Shown here in pieces: positions 22,142 to 30,124 of a stretch of DNA of 64,000 nt. The translations under genes were made by a program, and so were the position numbers. The stretch is from a virus. A model generated the notes under the pieces. That model saw only the letters and a program-made list of their open reading frames with translations, was not told the origin of the DNA and did not search any database. The stretch lies in IMG/VR virus record IMGVR_UViG_3300021093_000062, positions 1 to 64,000 of that record, one strand, 5' to 3'. Within the stretch, counting starts at the first letter, position 1. Each line of letters starts with the position of its first letter.

Positions 22142-22945
22142 ATGCCCTACTTCTCTAACCATTACAGATATTACGGGTACTCTAGCGGTGAAAGACGACC
22201 TGACGCAAGTCTTACTGTCAAGCACAACCCAGATAAAACAACAACTCTTATTCGTGAATCCGGTGCTCGCCCTCTTGGGCATAATGGCGATATTCCCCAG
22301 CTTTTTACGATGGAAGAAAACGCTAAAGCTCTTGCGCAAGTTAGAAAACTTCGTAAAAAACGGAAGTACCGCAGTGGCGTGCCATTCTCAGAATCAGGAC
22401 TGACGTACGACCATAAGAGCGGCACATTCCGCGTCGCCAAAGAAGACGACCAATTGCAGTTGTTTGCCCATGATCCCCCGAAACCTTCACAGGTTGAAAT
22501 GCTAGTTTCCCGAGACAATATGGGAGCCAGAATAACCGCAATGACATTGCTGGGGCTAGCCGACATGGATGCACGGGCACGAACGGGGCACCCATTGCAA
22601 ACTTCATCGGACTTGTCCCCCCACAGTTTGCGTCTTGTACGACATCTGCGAGACCGTGGAGCCGTGAGCAACACGGATGTTCCGAGTACCAGCACTAACA
22701 CGATAGGTTTTGAGTTTGCTGAAGCAACCCTTGACGAGGCAGGAAATAATCTTAAGGACATACAACGCCCCGGTTCTGGATACACAGATAGATCCCCCGA
22801 CGCCCGTAGTGCCCGTGAGCACATTATATCAATGCGTCGCCCCGCTAAGGAAACGCCTAAGCCGCAACCTACGCAGACCGAGCAACCTACATTGTGGGAG
22901 GGTTTAGGTATTCAACACCTTAATCGTACCCAATTCCAAATTTAA
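22142..22945 (+). CDS. Hypothetical protein, first gene of the right arm
   Basis: 267 residues with AGAAGG upstream of the ATG. The N-terminus is Tyr/Arg-rich (MPYFSNHYRYYGYSSGERRP); a basic helix (KALAQVRKLRKKRKYRSG) lies near residue 65-82; the rest is polar, with a Pro/Gln/Thr tail (KPQPTQTEQPTLW). No membrane segment or catalytic motif is seen. It stands alone between two -10-like elements, so it may be its own transcription unit. No family recognised. Confidence 0.55.
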   Translation: MPYFSNHYRYYGYSSGERRPDASLTVKHNPDKTTTLIRESGARPLGHNGDIPQLFTMEENAKALAQVRKLRKKRKYRSGVPFSESGLTYDHKSGTFRVAKEDDQLQLFAHDPPKPSQVEMLVSRDNMGARITAMTLLGLADMDARARTGHPLQTSSDLSPHSLRLVRHLRDRGAVSNTDVPSTSTNTIGFEFAEATLDEAGNNLKDIQRPGSGYTDRSPDARSAREHIISMRRPAKETPKPQPTQTEQPTLWEGLGIQHLNRTQFQI

Positions 22946-22956
22946 TAAGTAAAGCC

Positions 22957-22981
22957 GCCCAACCGACAAGTGGGCTATAAT
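22957..22981 (+). promoter_or_regulatory. Hairpin followed by TATAAT promoter element
   Basis: GCCCA (22957-22961) pairs with TGGGC (22971-22975), and GGGCTATAAT (22972-22981) supplies a consensus -10, 73 bases before the GTG of the next gene. The GGCTAWAAT core recurs at 25591-25599 and 30972-30980. No -35 consensus is seen at the usual distance, so an extended -10 or a phage-modified polymerase is possible. Confidence 0.55.
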
Positions 22982-23054
22982 AGACCTATTCCATATAGAT
23001 AAGACTGAAATATAGTTGGGGTAAAAATTTGCCGGTTGACTGAGGAGGTAAACC

Positions 23055-24059
23055 GTGGTTGACTTGCTGAGGAATAGTAAAGAAACCTTTGTTGATGCTG
23101 ATGACTTTGGGAGGTCATTTGATCCTAAAAGGACTTTCCGTCTTGCTGACCCTGAAGCTCATATACGTAGACTATCCGCATTTACCGCTGGTGTGGGGGA
23201 TGTTGCTTCTACCCACCCAGTATTTAGTGACAAACAAATGTTTATTTCTCCAACTGATCCTAGGGAGCTATGGAATAGGTCTATTTACGCACCTAGCAAT
23301 AGAGTAGACTTTGACGAACATGATGAAGGGCTAATCCACACAAGAGGTCACCTACATGAGGCTGCGAGGGCCTCTATTTACTCTCCCTTGCGCGACCCCA
23401 GATCAACTATTGGGGGGTCGGGGATTGTTGATGCCGCTGGCGATGCTGCCTTTTGGCACTTAAGGACTACTAGAAAGCCATACAGCCATACTATAGACAT
23501 CATACCTGGAGAGCCTGGGTTGAGAAACGAGCATGCTGGGAATACCGCAAAACTTATTGGTGTTGTTCAGGAGGAGGACCTTGCGCGGAGCAAAGCCCAA
23601 AATAAGGAGTATCTCACGGGGAGAGGTCCAAATTATCAAAATACGGGGTTATCGACCTTTGATATTTATCAAAAAGAAGACGTAGACTGGCAAGCATTTG
23701 GGGATGACACACAGAGTAATAACTTTAGAGAGGCCATGGGCGATTTAAGACATAGAGTACGGGGGGTTCTGCGCGACCCCAGTTCTCCAAGAGTTCGTCA
23801 AATAATGGAACATGCATTAGCAAACCCTATGCCTATGCCAAAGATGAGAGGTAACTACCCAGAGATGTTTAGTCCACAATTCCTTAAAATAATACAGAAA
23901 CCTCGTCCAGGAGGAGAATCTTGGCTAGCTGATGGTGATGCTGGTTCACCAGCGGAAATAACGCGTCTATACGGTCATACACAACATACACAAGACGTAA
24001 TTGACTTGAAAACCGGTACTTGGGCCAAAATCCACCCAGACGAATACTTCCCAACGTGA
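23055..24059 (+). CDS. Paralogue 1 of a tandem pair, unknown function
   Basis: 334 residues from a GTG with GAGGAGGTAAACC upstream. It shares an ordered set of motifs with the next gene: DPEAHIRRLSAFTAGVG near residue 34-50, DFDEHDEGL...RG near 92-100, and the C-terminal DLKTGTWAKIHPDEYFP. Middle parts differ. No known domain is recognised; the protein is soluble and rich in Arg, Asp and His. Conserved His in HDEGL and HIRRL might bind metal, but this is a guess. A duplication that diverged is the simplest history. Confidence 0.65.
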   Translation: MVDLLRNSKETFVDADDFGRSFDPKRTFRLADPEAHIRRLSAFTAGVGDVASTHPVFSDKQMFISPTDPRELWNRSIYAPSNRVDFDEHDEGLIHTRGHLHEAARASIYSPLRDPRSTIGGSGIVDAAGDAAFWHLRTTRKPYSHTIDIIPGEPGLRNEHAGNTAKLIGVVQEEDLARSKAQNKEYLTGRGPNYQNTGLSTFDIYQKEDVDWQAFGDDTQSNNFREAMGDLRHRVRGVLRDPSSPRVRQIMEHALANPMPMPKMRGNYPEMFSPQFLKIIQKPRPGGESWLADGDAGSPAEITRLYGHTQHTQDVIDLKTGTWAKIHPDEYFPT

Positions 24060-24092
24060 TGCTATCCTGGGATTTAAAGAGAATGGCATAAC

Positions 24093-25052
24093 ATGGTCAA
24101 CATAAATAATTCTTCTCAAAGAGACCTATTAAGAAACCAAGACTTTCTTCAACCTGACATAAATACTGGGAGAATGGTCCGTTCGGGTAATCCTGAGGTG
24201 CACATCAATAGGTTGCATCACTTTGCTGCTGGTCTGGGGGCTCATACGCACGAGAGTGGGCCCAACCTCCACATAGCGGAAAATCGCCCAGGGTATAGTA
24301 GTAAAGTTTTAGTAAATAATTACTTAGACCCCCGCAAACGTTACGATCCCCTCATACAGAACTTTGCGTTTGATAGGCATGATGAGGGGCTAACAACCCC
24401 ACGCGGGGTTATGATGGCGTCTCAAGCAACCTATCGTGACTCGTTGAGAGACCAAGGGAGAGACCAAGGCGTTGATTATTCTGGCTCCCATATTGCTAAG
24501 TTTGATTCAGACAAAGGATATAATGAACTGACGCATCGGATGCCCTATCAAGAATTAGTGACTAGCGCGCCACAGCATCGTACACGAGGCCAAAACCCCA
24601 GCGTACCAATGCGTGGGGAATTGTATAAAGCTGTGAATAGGGGAAGTATCCTACCATTCAACTTACTAAAGGAGACATGGGGAGATAATATACCCAGGTG
24701 GCGTGGGGTTGAAACCGAGGAAACCACGGAGGATGTTGGGAGTCACCCTAGTCGTCGTGACGCGCTAAACTCTATTGAGAGCAGATTTAGGAGCATCAAT
24801 TTTCAAAATCGTGAGGATGTCCGACCTCAAACTCCTGAAAATCGTGAAAGACTACAGTATGCGCTTGATAATCCAAATGAAGAAAGCCTAAGATTTTTTC
24901 GTAGAACGTCTCCCAACATGCTTGGTCCACAGTTTGTGAATGTCTGGCATATGGATGAGAGTGGTCGCAGGTATGAAGATATGCTCGATTTACAAACCGG
25001 TAACTGGGCTAAACTTGATCCAGAAGAGTACTTCCCATTTTCCAGAGAATAG
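24093..25052 (+). CDS. Paralogue 2 of a tandem pair, unknown function
   Basis: 319 residues, 33 bases after paralogue 1. Matching motifs: NPEVHINRLHHFAAGLG (about 34-50), AFDRHDEGLTTPRG (about 93-106) and DLQTGNWAKLDPEEYFP at the C-terminus. The middle section (about 130-240) is unrelated in detail, with Arg/Gln-rich polar sequence. Both are followed by a short acidic/polar protein. Host-range, virion-internal or injected proteins are often duplicated like this in phages, but no evidence decides. Confidence 0.65.
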   Translation: MVNINNSSQRDLLRNQDFLQPDINTGRMVRSGNPEVHINRLHHFAAGLGAHTHESGPNLHIAENRPGYSSKVLVNNYLDPRKRYDPLIQNFAFDRHDEGLTTPRGVMMASQATYRDSLRDQGRDQGVDYSGSHIAKFDSDKGYNELTHRMPYQELVTSAPQHRTRGQNPSVPMRGELYKAVNRGSILPFNLLKETWGDNIPRWRGVETEETTEDVGSHPSRRDALNSIESRFRSINFQNREDVRPQTPENRERLQYALDNPNEESLRFFRRTSPNMLGPQFVNVWHMDESGRRYEDMLDLQTGNWAKLDPEEYFPFSRE

Positions 25053-25080
25053 CCGTTTCTAAATAAAAGGAAAATTAAAT

Positions 25081-25572
25081 ATGAACACAACGTTTAACGA
25101 CGACGAAAGTGACGACGAGCCAGACGAATCTACTCCTCAGGAGGTGCGAAGGCGTAACCACCCGAGCATGAGCGGGCGTAAGAAGCTTTCTCCGCTAAAT
25201 CCTAGACAGTTTTACGCTCAGAGTATGCATTTTACGATGGTTAAAGACCTAACATCAGATGATGGGGAACGTACCGAGAGAGAATACGCTATAGGTGAGG
25301 ACGATTTAGATAAACCGTCGGTTTCAACACACATTTATACCACCTATCCAGGGTCATCAGACTGGCAAATTAACGTAATTGGCCCTAACGGTACAGAGTA
25401 CCACCGCCATAACAGTGTTTCATCACGCAAAAGAGCCGAAATGGTCGAGCGCGGCATGGTAAGTCGGCTAGCTGGACCCACTGGAGACCCCAAAAAGACA
25501 GCAGTTAGACAGTATGATGACGTTCAAGAGGGTATAAAGGCCCTTGAACAGGCAGCAAACGAAGAAAAATAG
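25081..25572 (+). CDS. Polar hypothetical protein
   Basis: 163 residues with AAAAGGAAAA before the ATG. The N-terminus is highly acidic (NDDESDDEPDESTPQ) and then basic (RRRNHPSMSGRKK); a structured middle has STHIYTTYPGSSDWQINVIG and NGTEYHRHNS, and the C-terminus is helical. No family recognised. It closes the group begun by the paralogue pair, before a new -10-like element. Confidence 0.55.
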   Translation: MNTTFNDDESDDEPDESTPQEVRRRNHPSMSGRKKLSPLNPRQFYAQSMHFTMVKDLTSDDGERTEREYAIGEDDLDKPSVSTHIYTTYPGSSDWQINVIGPNGTEYHRHNSVSSRKRAEMVERGMVSRLAGPTGDPKKTAVRQYDDVQEGIKALEQAANEEK

Positions 25573-25587
25573 TGTAAATTAGGTATT

Positions 25588-25599
25588 TTAGGCTAAAAT
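25588..25599 (+). promoter_or_regulatory. Promoter-like TTAGGCTAAAAT before glycan cassette
   Basis: The 12 bases TTAGGCTAAAAT are repeated exactly at 30969-30980. Here they stand 25 bases before the ATG of the glycosyltransferase cassette in a 51-base gap. TAAAAT fits a -10 box; no -35 is visible. Repetition in two unrelated gene gaps makes a regulatory role likely. Confidence 0.55.
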
Positions 25600-25623
25600 T
25601 AACAAAAAAGACAACAATTAGGC

Positions 25624-26430
25624 ATGTCTATAGGGATCGGCATAACAACAAGGAACAGACCAGAATGTCTGGAAGCATGTCTACGTCACTTTACCGAATT
25701 TGGTCATGGTGACAAAGTTGTTGTTATAGATGATAACAGTGAATTATGGCAAGTTAATAAAATTGTTGCTGAATCCTTTAATATTAACGTTATATACAAA
25801 TATAGCACTTCACGATTAGGTGTATCAAAGGCAAAAAATGCATGCCTATGGGAACTCCGCGACTACGACCATGTATTCCTGTTTGATGATGACACCTGGC
25901 CACAGTGTTATAACTGGGCTGAAACGTGGATCAACATAAATGAGGTAAATGGTGTTGGGCACTCTATGTTTAATGTCACTGCTGCAGAACTACTGGACTT
26001 AAACCCAGCATTTAGGGCAGTTGTTCAGCCAATTGCTTCAATTGGGGATAACGAAACGAAGATGGTTTCATTTTCTAACTGTTTTGGCGTAATGCTCTAC
26101 TTCAATAGAAAATGTATAGATGCCCTGGGTGGTTACCCCAATGATGCCCCCCACCTGTATGGTTATGAGCATGCTCAGATTAGTAAAAGGGCAAATATGG
26201 CTGGATTTACACGGGGACACCAGTATCTCACTCCAGCAATAGCAAGTAATTTGATTTACAGCATTGACATCACATATTGCATGCTAAAAATCCTACCATT
26301 TTTTGATACTAGATGGATAGGGAACTTCCGCTCATCGGTAACATTGGAAGAATCATCTCAAGCAGGCAAAAACTCTGCCATAATGGACATTAGAGAAATA
26401 TACTCCCCACTAGTACCACCATTAGGGTAA
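25624..26430 (+). CDS. GT-A (family 2-like) glycosyltransferase
   Basis: 268 residues. It begins IGIGITTRNRPECLEACL, the entry strand and helix of GT-A folds, with VVVIDDNS (Asp 36-37) for the nucleotide and FLFDDDTWP (Asp 88-90) as the metal-binding DxD. Later FSNCFGVMLYF and ALGGYP...YGYEHAQIS are typical of the acceptor half, in which the E in GYEH can be the general base. It opens a four-gene cassette with coupled starts and probably builds or transfers a sugar; acceptor unknown. Confidence 0.85.
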   Translation: MSIGIGITTRNRPECLEACLRHFTEFGHGDKVVVIDDNSELWQVNKIVAESFNINVIYKYSTSRLGVSKAKNACLWELRDYDHVFLFDDDTWPQCYNWAETWININEVNGVGHSMFNVTAAELLDLNPAFRAVVQPIASIGDNETKMVSFSNCFGVMLYFNRKCIDALGGYPNDAPHLYGYEHAQISKRANMAGFTRGHQYLTPAIASNLIYSIDITYCMLKILPFFDTRWIGNFRSSVTLEESSQAGKNSAIMDIREIYSPLVPPLG

Positions 26431-27110
26431 TGATAAACATGTTTGAAATGACCATGCTCGTACCATCACGTGGACGGCCACAAAATATAATTCGTCTAAT
26501 GGACGCTTGGAATACAACAACCACACGCAATACACGCCTTCTAGTATTGGTTGATAACGACGATCCCAAGCTGGACGAGTACCTCGCTATTCCAAATATT
26601 GACATACAGGTTGGCCCACGTCTAAGAATTGGGGGTACCCTTAATGCTGTCGCCCCAATTGAAGCAGAAAACTGCTTTGCTATTGGATTCCTGGGAGACG
26701 ACCACTTGCCACGCACTAAGGGATGGGATGATCGGTTCCTTACAACGTTGGAAAAGGCTGGAGTAGGCATCACCTGGGGCAATGACCTTTACCACGGCGC
26801 AAACTTACCAACTGCGGTAGCCATGACTTCAAATATTGTCAGTACTCTTGGTTACTTTGTTATGCCGGGAGGGATACACCTATTTCTAGATAACTTCTGG
26901 CTAGCAATAGGTCGTGGGCTAGACAGCGCGCACTACCTAGATGATGTTGTTATTGAGCACATCCACCCATTTTTTGGAAAAGCAGCACACGATACAACTT
27001 ACACTGAAGCAAATGACTTAAAAGTGTCCAATGCCGATGAACTGACTTTTAACAACTATGTTGCTACCCAATTACAAGCTGATCTGCAGAAATTGAGAAC
27101 CTTAAAATGA
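26430..27110 (+). CDS. GT-A-like glycosyltransferase
   Basis: 226 residues, TAATG-coupled to the preceding transferase. MTMLVPSRGRPQNIIRLMDAW is a GT-A entry motif, followed by LLVLVDNDDPKLDEY and a second acidic motif GFLGDDHLP near residue 88-96, the expected DxD position. The region GYFVMPGGIHLFLDNFWLAIG lacks charged residues and may hold the acceptor. A family 2-like inverting or a related enzyme is likely. Together with the gene upstream it could add two successive sugars. Confidence 0.7.
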   Translation: MINMFEMTMLVPSRGRPQNIIRLMDAWNTTTTRNTRLLVLVDNDDPKLDEYLAIPNIDIQVGPRLRIGGTLNAVAPIEAENCFAIGFLGDDHLPRTKGWDDRFLTTLEKAGVGITWGNDLYHGANLPTAVAMTSNIVSTLGYFVMPGGIHLFLDNFWLAIGRGLDSAHYLDDVVIEHIHPFFGKAAHDTTYTEANDLKVSNADELTFNNYVATQLQADLQKLRTLK

Positions 27111-27694
27111 GAGAAGATAGGTTTTTCCCGTTAGGCACTATCCCAGAGTATTGTACTGCCGAGTGGTATTTAGACCGCGAGATCGCACCACATGTTGACC
27201 AAGAAATGCACCGACCTCGCTTAAACACCGCGGCACAATTTGTAATGACCGTATGGTCACCAGAGCTGACTGTTGTTGACCTAGGTTCTGGTGATGGTGG
27301 GCTCTTATCACTTCTAACAGAAGTCCCCAAAGCTCAAAAATGGGGGTATGACCTACAACCATCAAATGTGGCTGGAGCAGTAAATCGAGATCAGGATGTT
27401 CGCTACGGTAGTGTATTCGATCCTATTGATTGGGCGGATATCGCTATTGCCACAGAGATGATTGAACATCTAGCAGGACCACACCAGTTTGTAAATATGG
27501 TTAGTCAGAAGAGCAAATACCTAATTGCTAGTTCTCCTTGGACAGAAAGTGTCAACAACCACTACGAATATCATGCTTGGGCATGGGATGTAGAAGGATA
27601 CGCTCGTATGCTTGAATCCAACGGGTGGAGAGTTGTACGGCACGAAACGCCTGGTAATTTCCAAGTAGCACTATGCGAATCGGTAAACGTATGA
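27107..27694 (+). CDS. SAM-dependent methyltransferase (class I)
   Basis: 195 residues in an ATGA overlap with the preceding gene. VVDLGSGDGGLLSLL (about 56-70) is motif I of Rossmann methyltransferases; WGYDLQPSNV gives motif II, and DIAIATEMIEHL motif IV/post-IV, as in small-molecule and sugar O- or N-methyltransferases. A DNA methylase is unlikely since no NPPY/DPPY is seen. Position between the glycosyltransferases and the epimerase suggests a methylated sugar product. Confidence 0.8.
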   Translation: MREDRFFPLGTIPEYCTAEWYLDREIAPHVDQEMHRPRLNTAAQFVMTVWSPELTVVDLGSGDGGLLSLLTEVPKAQKWGYDLQPSNVAGAVNRDQDVRYGSVFDPIDWADIAIATEMIEHLAGPHQFVNMVSQKSKYLIASSPWTESVNNHYEYHAWAWDVEGYARMLESNGWRVVRHETPGNFQVALCESVNV

Positions 27695-28557
27695 AAAAAG
27701 CTCTAATTACTGGATACGCCGGGTTTGTTGGACGGCATTTTGTTGAAAAACTTGAAGGTTCATATGATCTAACTTTAATTGACATTAAAGATGGAAACGA
27801 TTGTAGAGATTTCTTTAAAGTAGACGACACCAAATTTAATTTAGTAATTCATTTGGCCGCAATTGTAGGTGGAAGAGCCACAATAGAAGGCAACCCGCTG
27901 AAGGTAGCAACTGACCTTGCTATTGACTCCGACATGTTTCAGTGGGCTCTACGCACACGCCCAGACAGAACGGTGTACTACTCTTCTTCAGCTGCCTACC
28001 CAACGGCATACCAAACCCATACTATGAAGTATGCTCTCCACGAAAATCACATTGATCTGGACTCTGTTATGTCACCGGATCTAACCTACGGATGGGCAAA
28101 GCTCACAGGAGAGACCTTGGCTAAATACGCCAGTAACGAAGGTCTTCGTGTTCATGTTTTCCGCCCGTTCTCTGGATACGGGGAAGACCAAGATCTGGAT
28201 TACCCGTTCCCTTCATTTATTGCGCGAGGAAAGCGTAAAGATAACCCATTTGAAATTTGGGGTACTGGAGAACAGGTGCGGGATTTTATACATATTGATG
28301 ATGTAGTTAACGCTACTTTAGAAGCAGTTAAGCAAGACATACAAGGCCCCGTCAATCTAGGGTGTGGGAGAGCAACAAGTTTTAATGAACTTGCTAGCTT
28401 GGTAGCAAAAGAAGCTGGGTACATACCAGCTATTACTCATATATTGGGCGCACCTGAAGGGGTGTCATACCGAGTATGCGATCCTTCAAAGCTTTTTACG
28501 TTCTATATCCCCAAGATATCCCTAGAAGAAGGCATACGACGAGCTATTCGTTCCTGA
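27691..28557 (+). CDS. NAD-dependent epimerase/dehydratase (extended SDR)
   Basis: Start set at ATG 27691 in an ATGA overlap. The 288-residue product has TGYAGFVG (G8, G11, G14) binding NAD, an HLAA strand, SSSAAYP with the catalytic Ser, and Y133-GWAK137 as the Tyr/Lys pair, then RPFSGYGEDQ and a C-terminal substrate domain (IHIDDVV). This is the layout of UDP-glucose/GDP-mannose 4-epimerases and related NDP-sugar enzymes. It would supply an activated sugar to the transferases of the same cassette. Confidence 0.88.
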   Translation: MKKALITGYAGFVGRHFVEKLEGSYDLTLIDIKDGNDCRDFFKVDDTKFNLVIHLAAIVGGRATIEGNPLKVATDLAIDSDMFQWALRTRPDRTVYYSSSAAYPTAYQTHTMKYALHENHIDLDSVMSPDLTYGWAKLTGETLAKYASNEGLRVHVFRPFSGYGEDQDLDYPFPSFIARGKRKDNPFEIWGTGEQVRDFIHIDDVVNATLEAVKQDIQGPVNLGCGRATSFNELASLVAKEAGYIPAITHILGAPEGVSYRVCDPSKLFTFYIPKISLEEGIRRAIRS

Positions 28558-28571
28558 AAGCTGAAGTTTCA

Positions 28572-28645
28572 GCCGGATGGTGCGTCCGGTTGACGCAAGG
28601 TGTCTTATAAACACCCGTAGACGGGTTCAACTCCCGTATCCGGCA
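28572..28645 (+). tRNA. tRNA-Ile (UAU)
   Basis: Acceptor GCCGGAT/ATCCGGC with discriminator A, D-arm with GGTTGA loop, anticodon stem GGTGT/ACACC around CTTATAA (anticodon TAT, 28606-28608), T-arm ACGGG-TTCAACT-CCCGT. The UAU anticodon reads AUA directly. Hosts normally read AUA with a lysidine-modified CAU tRNA, so this tRNA spares that step. CCA is not encoded. A 14-base palindrome (28560-28573) touches its 5' end. Confidence 0.92.
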
Positions 28646-28649
28646 CTGT

Positions 28650-28660
28650 TATAATTGATA
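28650..28660 (+). promoter_or_regulatory. TATAAT inside a small dyad, possible leaderless start
   Basis: TATAAT at 28650-28655 lies within the dyad GTTAT-AATTG-ATAAC (28648-28662), and the ATG of the next gene is at 28663. Transcription would begin at or next to the ATG, giving a leaderless mRNA, a form common in actinobacteria. There is no Shine-Dalgarno sequence for that gene, consistent with this. Confidence 0.45.
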
Positions 28661-28662
28661 AC

Positions 28663-28827
28663 ATGGTTGTTACTTACACTATCAGCACTCCAATGATGCA
28701 CGATGCACGTAGCATTGCTATGCGCCGTGCTACGGCAGAGGGCTGGGGTAGAGTGTCAGTAACTAACGTAAAGCAAGTTGGCGCACAAGCTTACGAAGTT
28801 ACTTTGATAGTTTCTAAGTACTCATGA
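28663..28827 (+). CDS. 54-residue hypothetical protein
   Basis: Open frame directly after tRNA-Ile: MVVTYTISTPMMHDARSIAM, then RRATAEGWGRVSV and a final beta strand (YEVTLIVSKYS). The beta-alpha-beta-like spacing suggests a small compact domain. The stop shares ATGA with the next gene. No ribosome-binding site; see the possible leaderless promoter. No family recognised. Confidence 0.6.
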   Translation: MVVTYTISTPMMHDARSIAMRRATAEGWGRVSVTNVKQVGAQAYEVTLIVSKYS

Positions 28828-28955
28828 GCGACGAAAAGCAGTGTGATACCTCGACACAGTGTGTTTACTGTGGTGGTCAGCTGGTTCCAGAACATGCACA
28901 CTATAAGTGTAAAGATTGTGGTAGACGTGACGCATGCTGTGAAGGAGTATATTGA
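28824..28955 (+). CDS. 43-residue zinc-ribbon protein
   Basis: In an ATGA overlap with the preceding gene. The product has CVYCGGQLVPEHAHYKCKDCG, i.e. two CxxCG knuckles 16 residues apart, a complete four-Cys zinc ribbon, then RRDACCEGVY with two more Cys. Its stop overlaps the TTG of the next gene (TTGA), whose AAGGAG site lies in its last codons, so the run is tightly co-translated. Such ribbons in phages often bind nucleic acid or RNA polymerase; not shown here. Confidence 0.75.
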   Translation: MSDEKQCDTSTQCVYCGGQLVPEHAHYKCKDCGRRDACCEGVY

Positions 28956-30124
28956 TTAAAAAGCTATTTGGAAGAGTCATAAGTGTCTCAAAATGGTCTT
29001 TAATAGTTTTATCAATATTCCCAGTTAGCTCTGCTAAAGCAGAACCAGTGACTTACACCGTAACAGGGGCTAACGATCTGTGGTTCACGTACACAGAACC
29101 TTCTGATTTCAAGGTACGTACTTATGCATGGCAGTACGGTATTGACTCGATGCTATGGCTATACGACGCGCAAGATAACCTAATTGCTCAAAACGACGAC
29201 TTCTTTGGTTTGGATTCATGGATTGAAGTACCCGTACAACCAGGTACGTACAGGTTGCGTACTGGGGTATGCTGTGGAGATCCAAACAGGTGGTATGGTA
29301 CTAGCTATACTGTAGAGCTAAACACCACCCCAACGAACACTCCTGAGACGACAACGACATGGCCGGAAACTACAACATCCACAACTTCAACGACGACGAG
29401 TACTACCACTGCCCCAACAACGACTGTGCCTGTCACGGAACCCCCGGTTACTACGAGCACCTCAACGTCTACGGAGGCCCCGACCACTACGGAAATGCCG
29501 ACCACTACGGAAATACCGACGACCACGGAAATACCGACCACTACGGAAATACCGACAGCGCCCAGTATTCCCATTGTGATTCCCCCGACTCTCCCTTCTA
29601 CTACCACTACTACCACTACAACAACGGTCGTCTCAACGTCTACGAGCACCTCCATACCGGAGTCAACCAGTTCGTCTACCAGCACGCCCACAACAACGAC
29701 TGTGCCTGTGGAGAATGGCCCTCAGGTATCTGAGGAAGAGCTACTAAATCTCTCAGACGAGGAACTCACCGATCTAGTAGAATCTATAGAGATAAGTGAA
29801 CTAACTGAGGAAGCAATTGCCGCTGTATTCAGCGAAGAAGTACTTAGCGAACTATCTGTAGACCAGGTAGAAGCACTAATTGACGCAATTGAGCCCGAAA
29901 CATTGTCTGATGAACAAGCTTTAATACTGTCTGAGGCTTTAACTAACGCCCCAGATAGCGTAAAAGAAGAGTTTGAATCTGAAATAGATGTTTTTGGTGG
30001 CCAGTTTGACACATACGTACCCATTGGTTCTACGGTGTCCGTAGGCGCACGACGAGTAGTAGTTGCTGCTGCGGCAGCAAGTTTTGCAATGCCAACCCCC
30101 ACTAGCTCAAGGAAAGTTAGATGA
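28952..30124 (+). CDS. Secreted PPC-like protein with Thr-rich stalk and acidic C-terminus
   Basis: 390 residues from a TTG with AAGGAG upstream. A signal peptide (about 1-31, ending SSAKAEP) leads to a beta-rich domain (about 32-125) with WFTYTEPSDF, LWLYDAQDN and VPVQPGTYRLRTG, resembling bacterial pre-peptidase C-terminal (PPC) folds. A 120-residue Thr/Ser/Pro stalk holds three or four copies of PTTTEIPTTTE. Then an acidic helical repeat region (LSDEELTDLVESIEISELTE...) and a last IGSTVSVGARRVVVAAAAA segment. This C-terminal layout recalls cell-surface proteins of aquatic actinobacteria, from memory. It is likely displayed outside the infected cell. Antisense frames over the Thr repeats are artefacts. 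Confidence 0.7.
   Translation: MIKKLFGRVISVSKWSLIVLSIFPVSSAKAEPVTYTVTGANDLWFTYTEPSDFKVRTYAWQYGIDSMLWLYDAQDNLIAQNDDFFGLDSWIEVPVQPGTYRLRTGVCCGDPNRWYGTSYTVELNTTPTNTPETTTTWPETTTSTTSTTTSTTTAPTTTVPVTEPPVTTSTSTSTEAPTTTEMPTTTEIPTTTEIPTTTEIPTAPSIPIVIPPTLPSTTTTTTTTTVVSTSTSTSIPESTSSSTSTPTTTTVPVENGPQVSEEELLNLSDEELTDLVESIEISELTEEAIAAVFSEEVLSELSVDQVEALIDAIEPETLSDEQALILSEALTNAPDSVKEEFESEIDVFGGQFDTYVPIGSTVSVGARRVVVAAAAASFAMPTPTSSRKVR

Noticed and set aside
29305-29691. Val/Gly-rich minus-strand frame
   Set aside because: Antisense of Thr codon repeats in the stalk of the 28952 protein.
29359-29733. Plus-strand Tyr/His/Asn-rich frame in the same region
   Set aside because: Frame-shifted reading of the same ACN repeats; no start signal.
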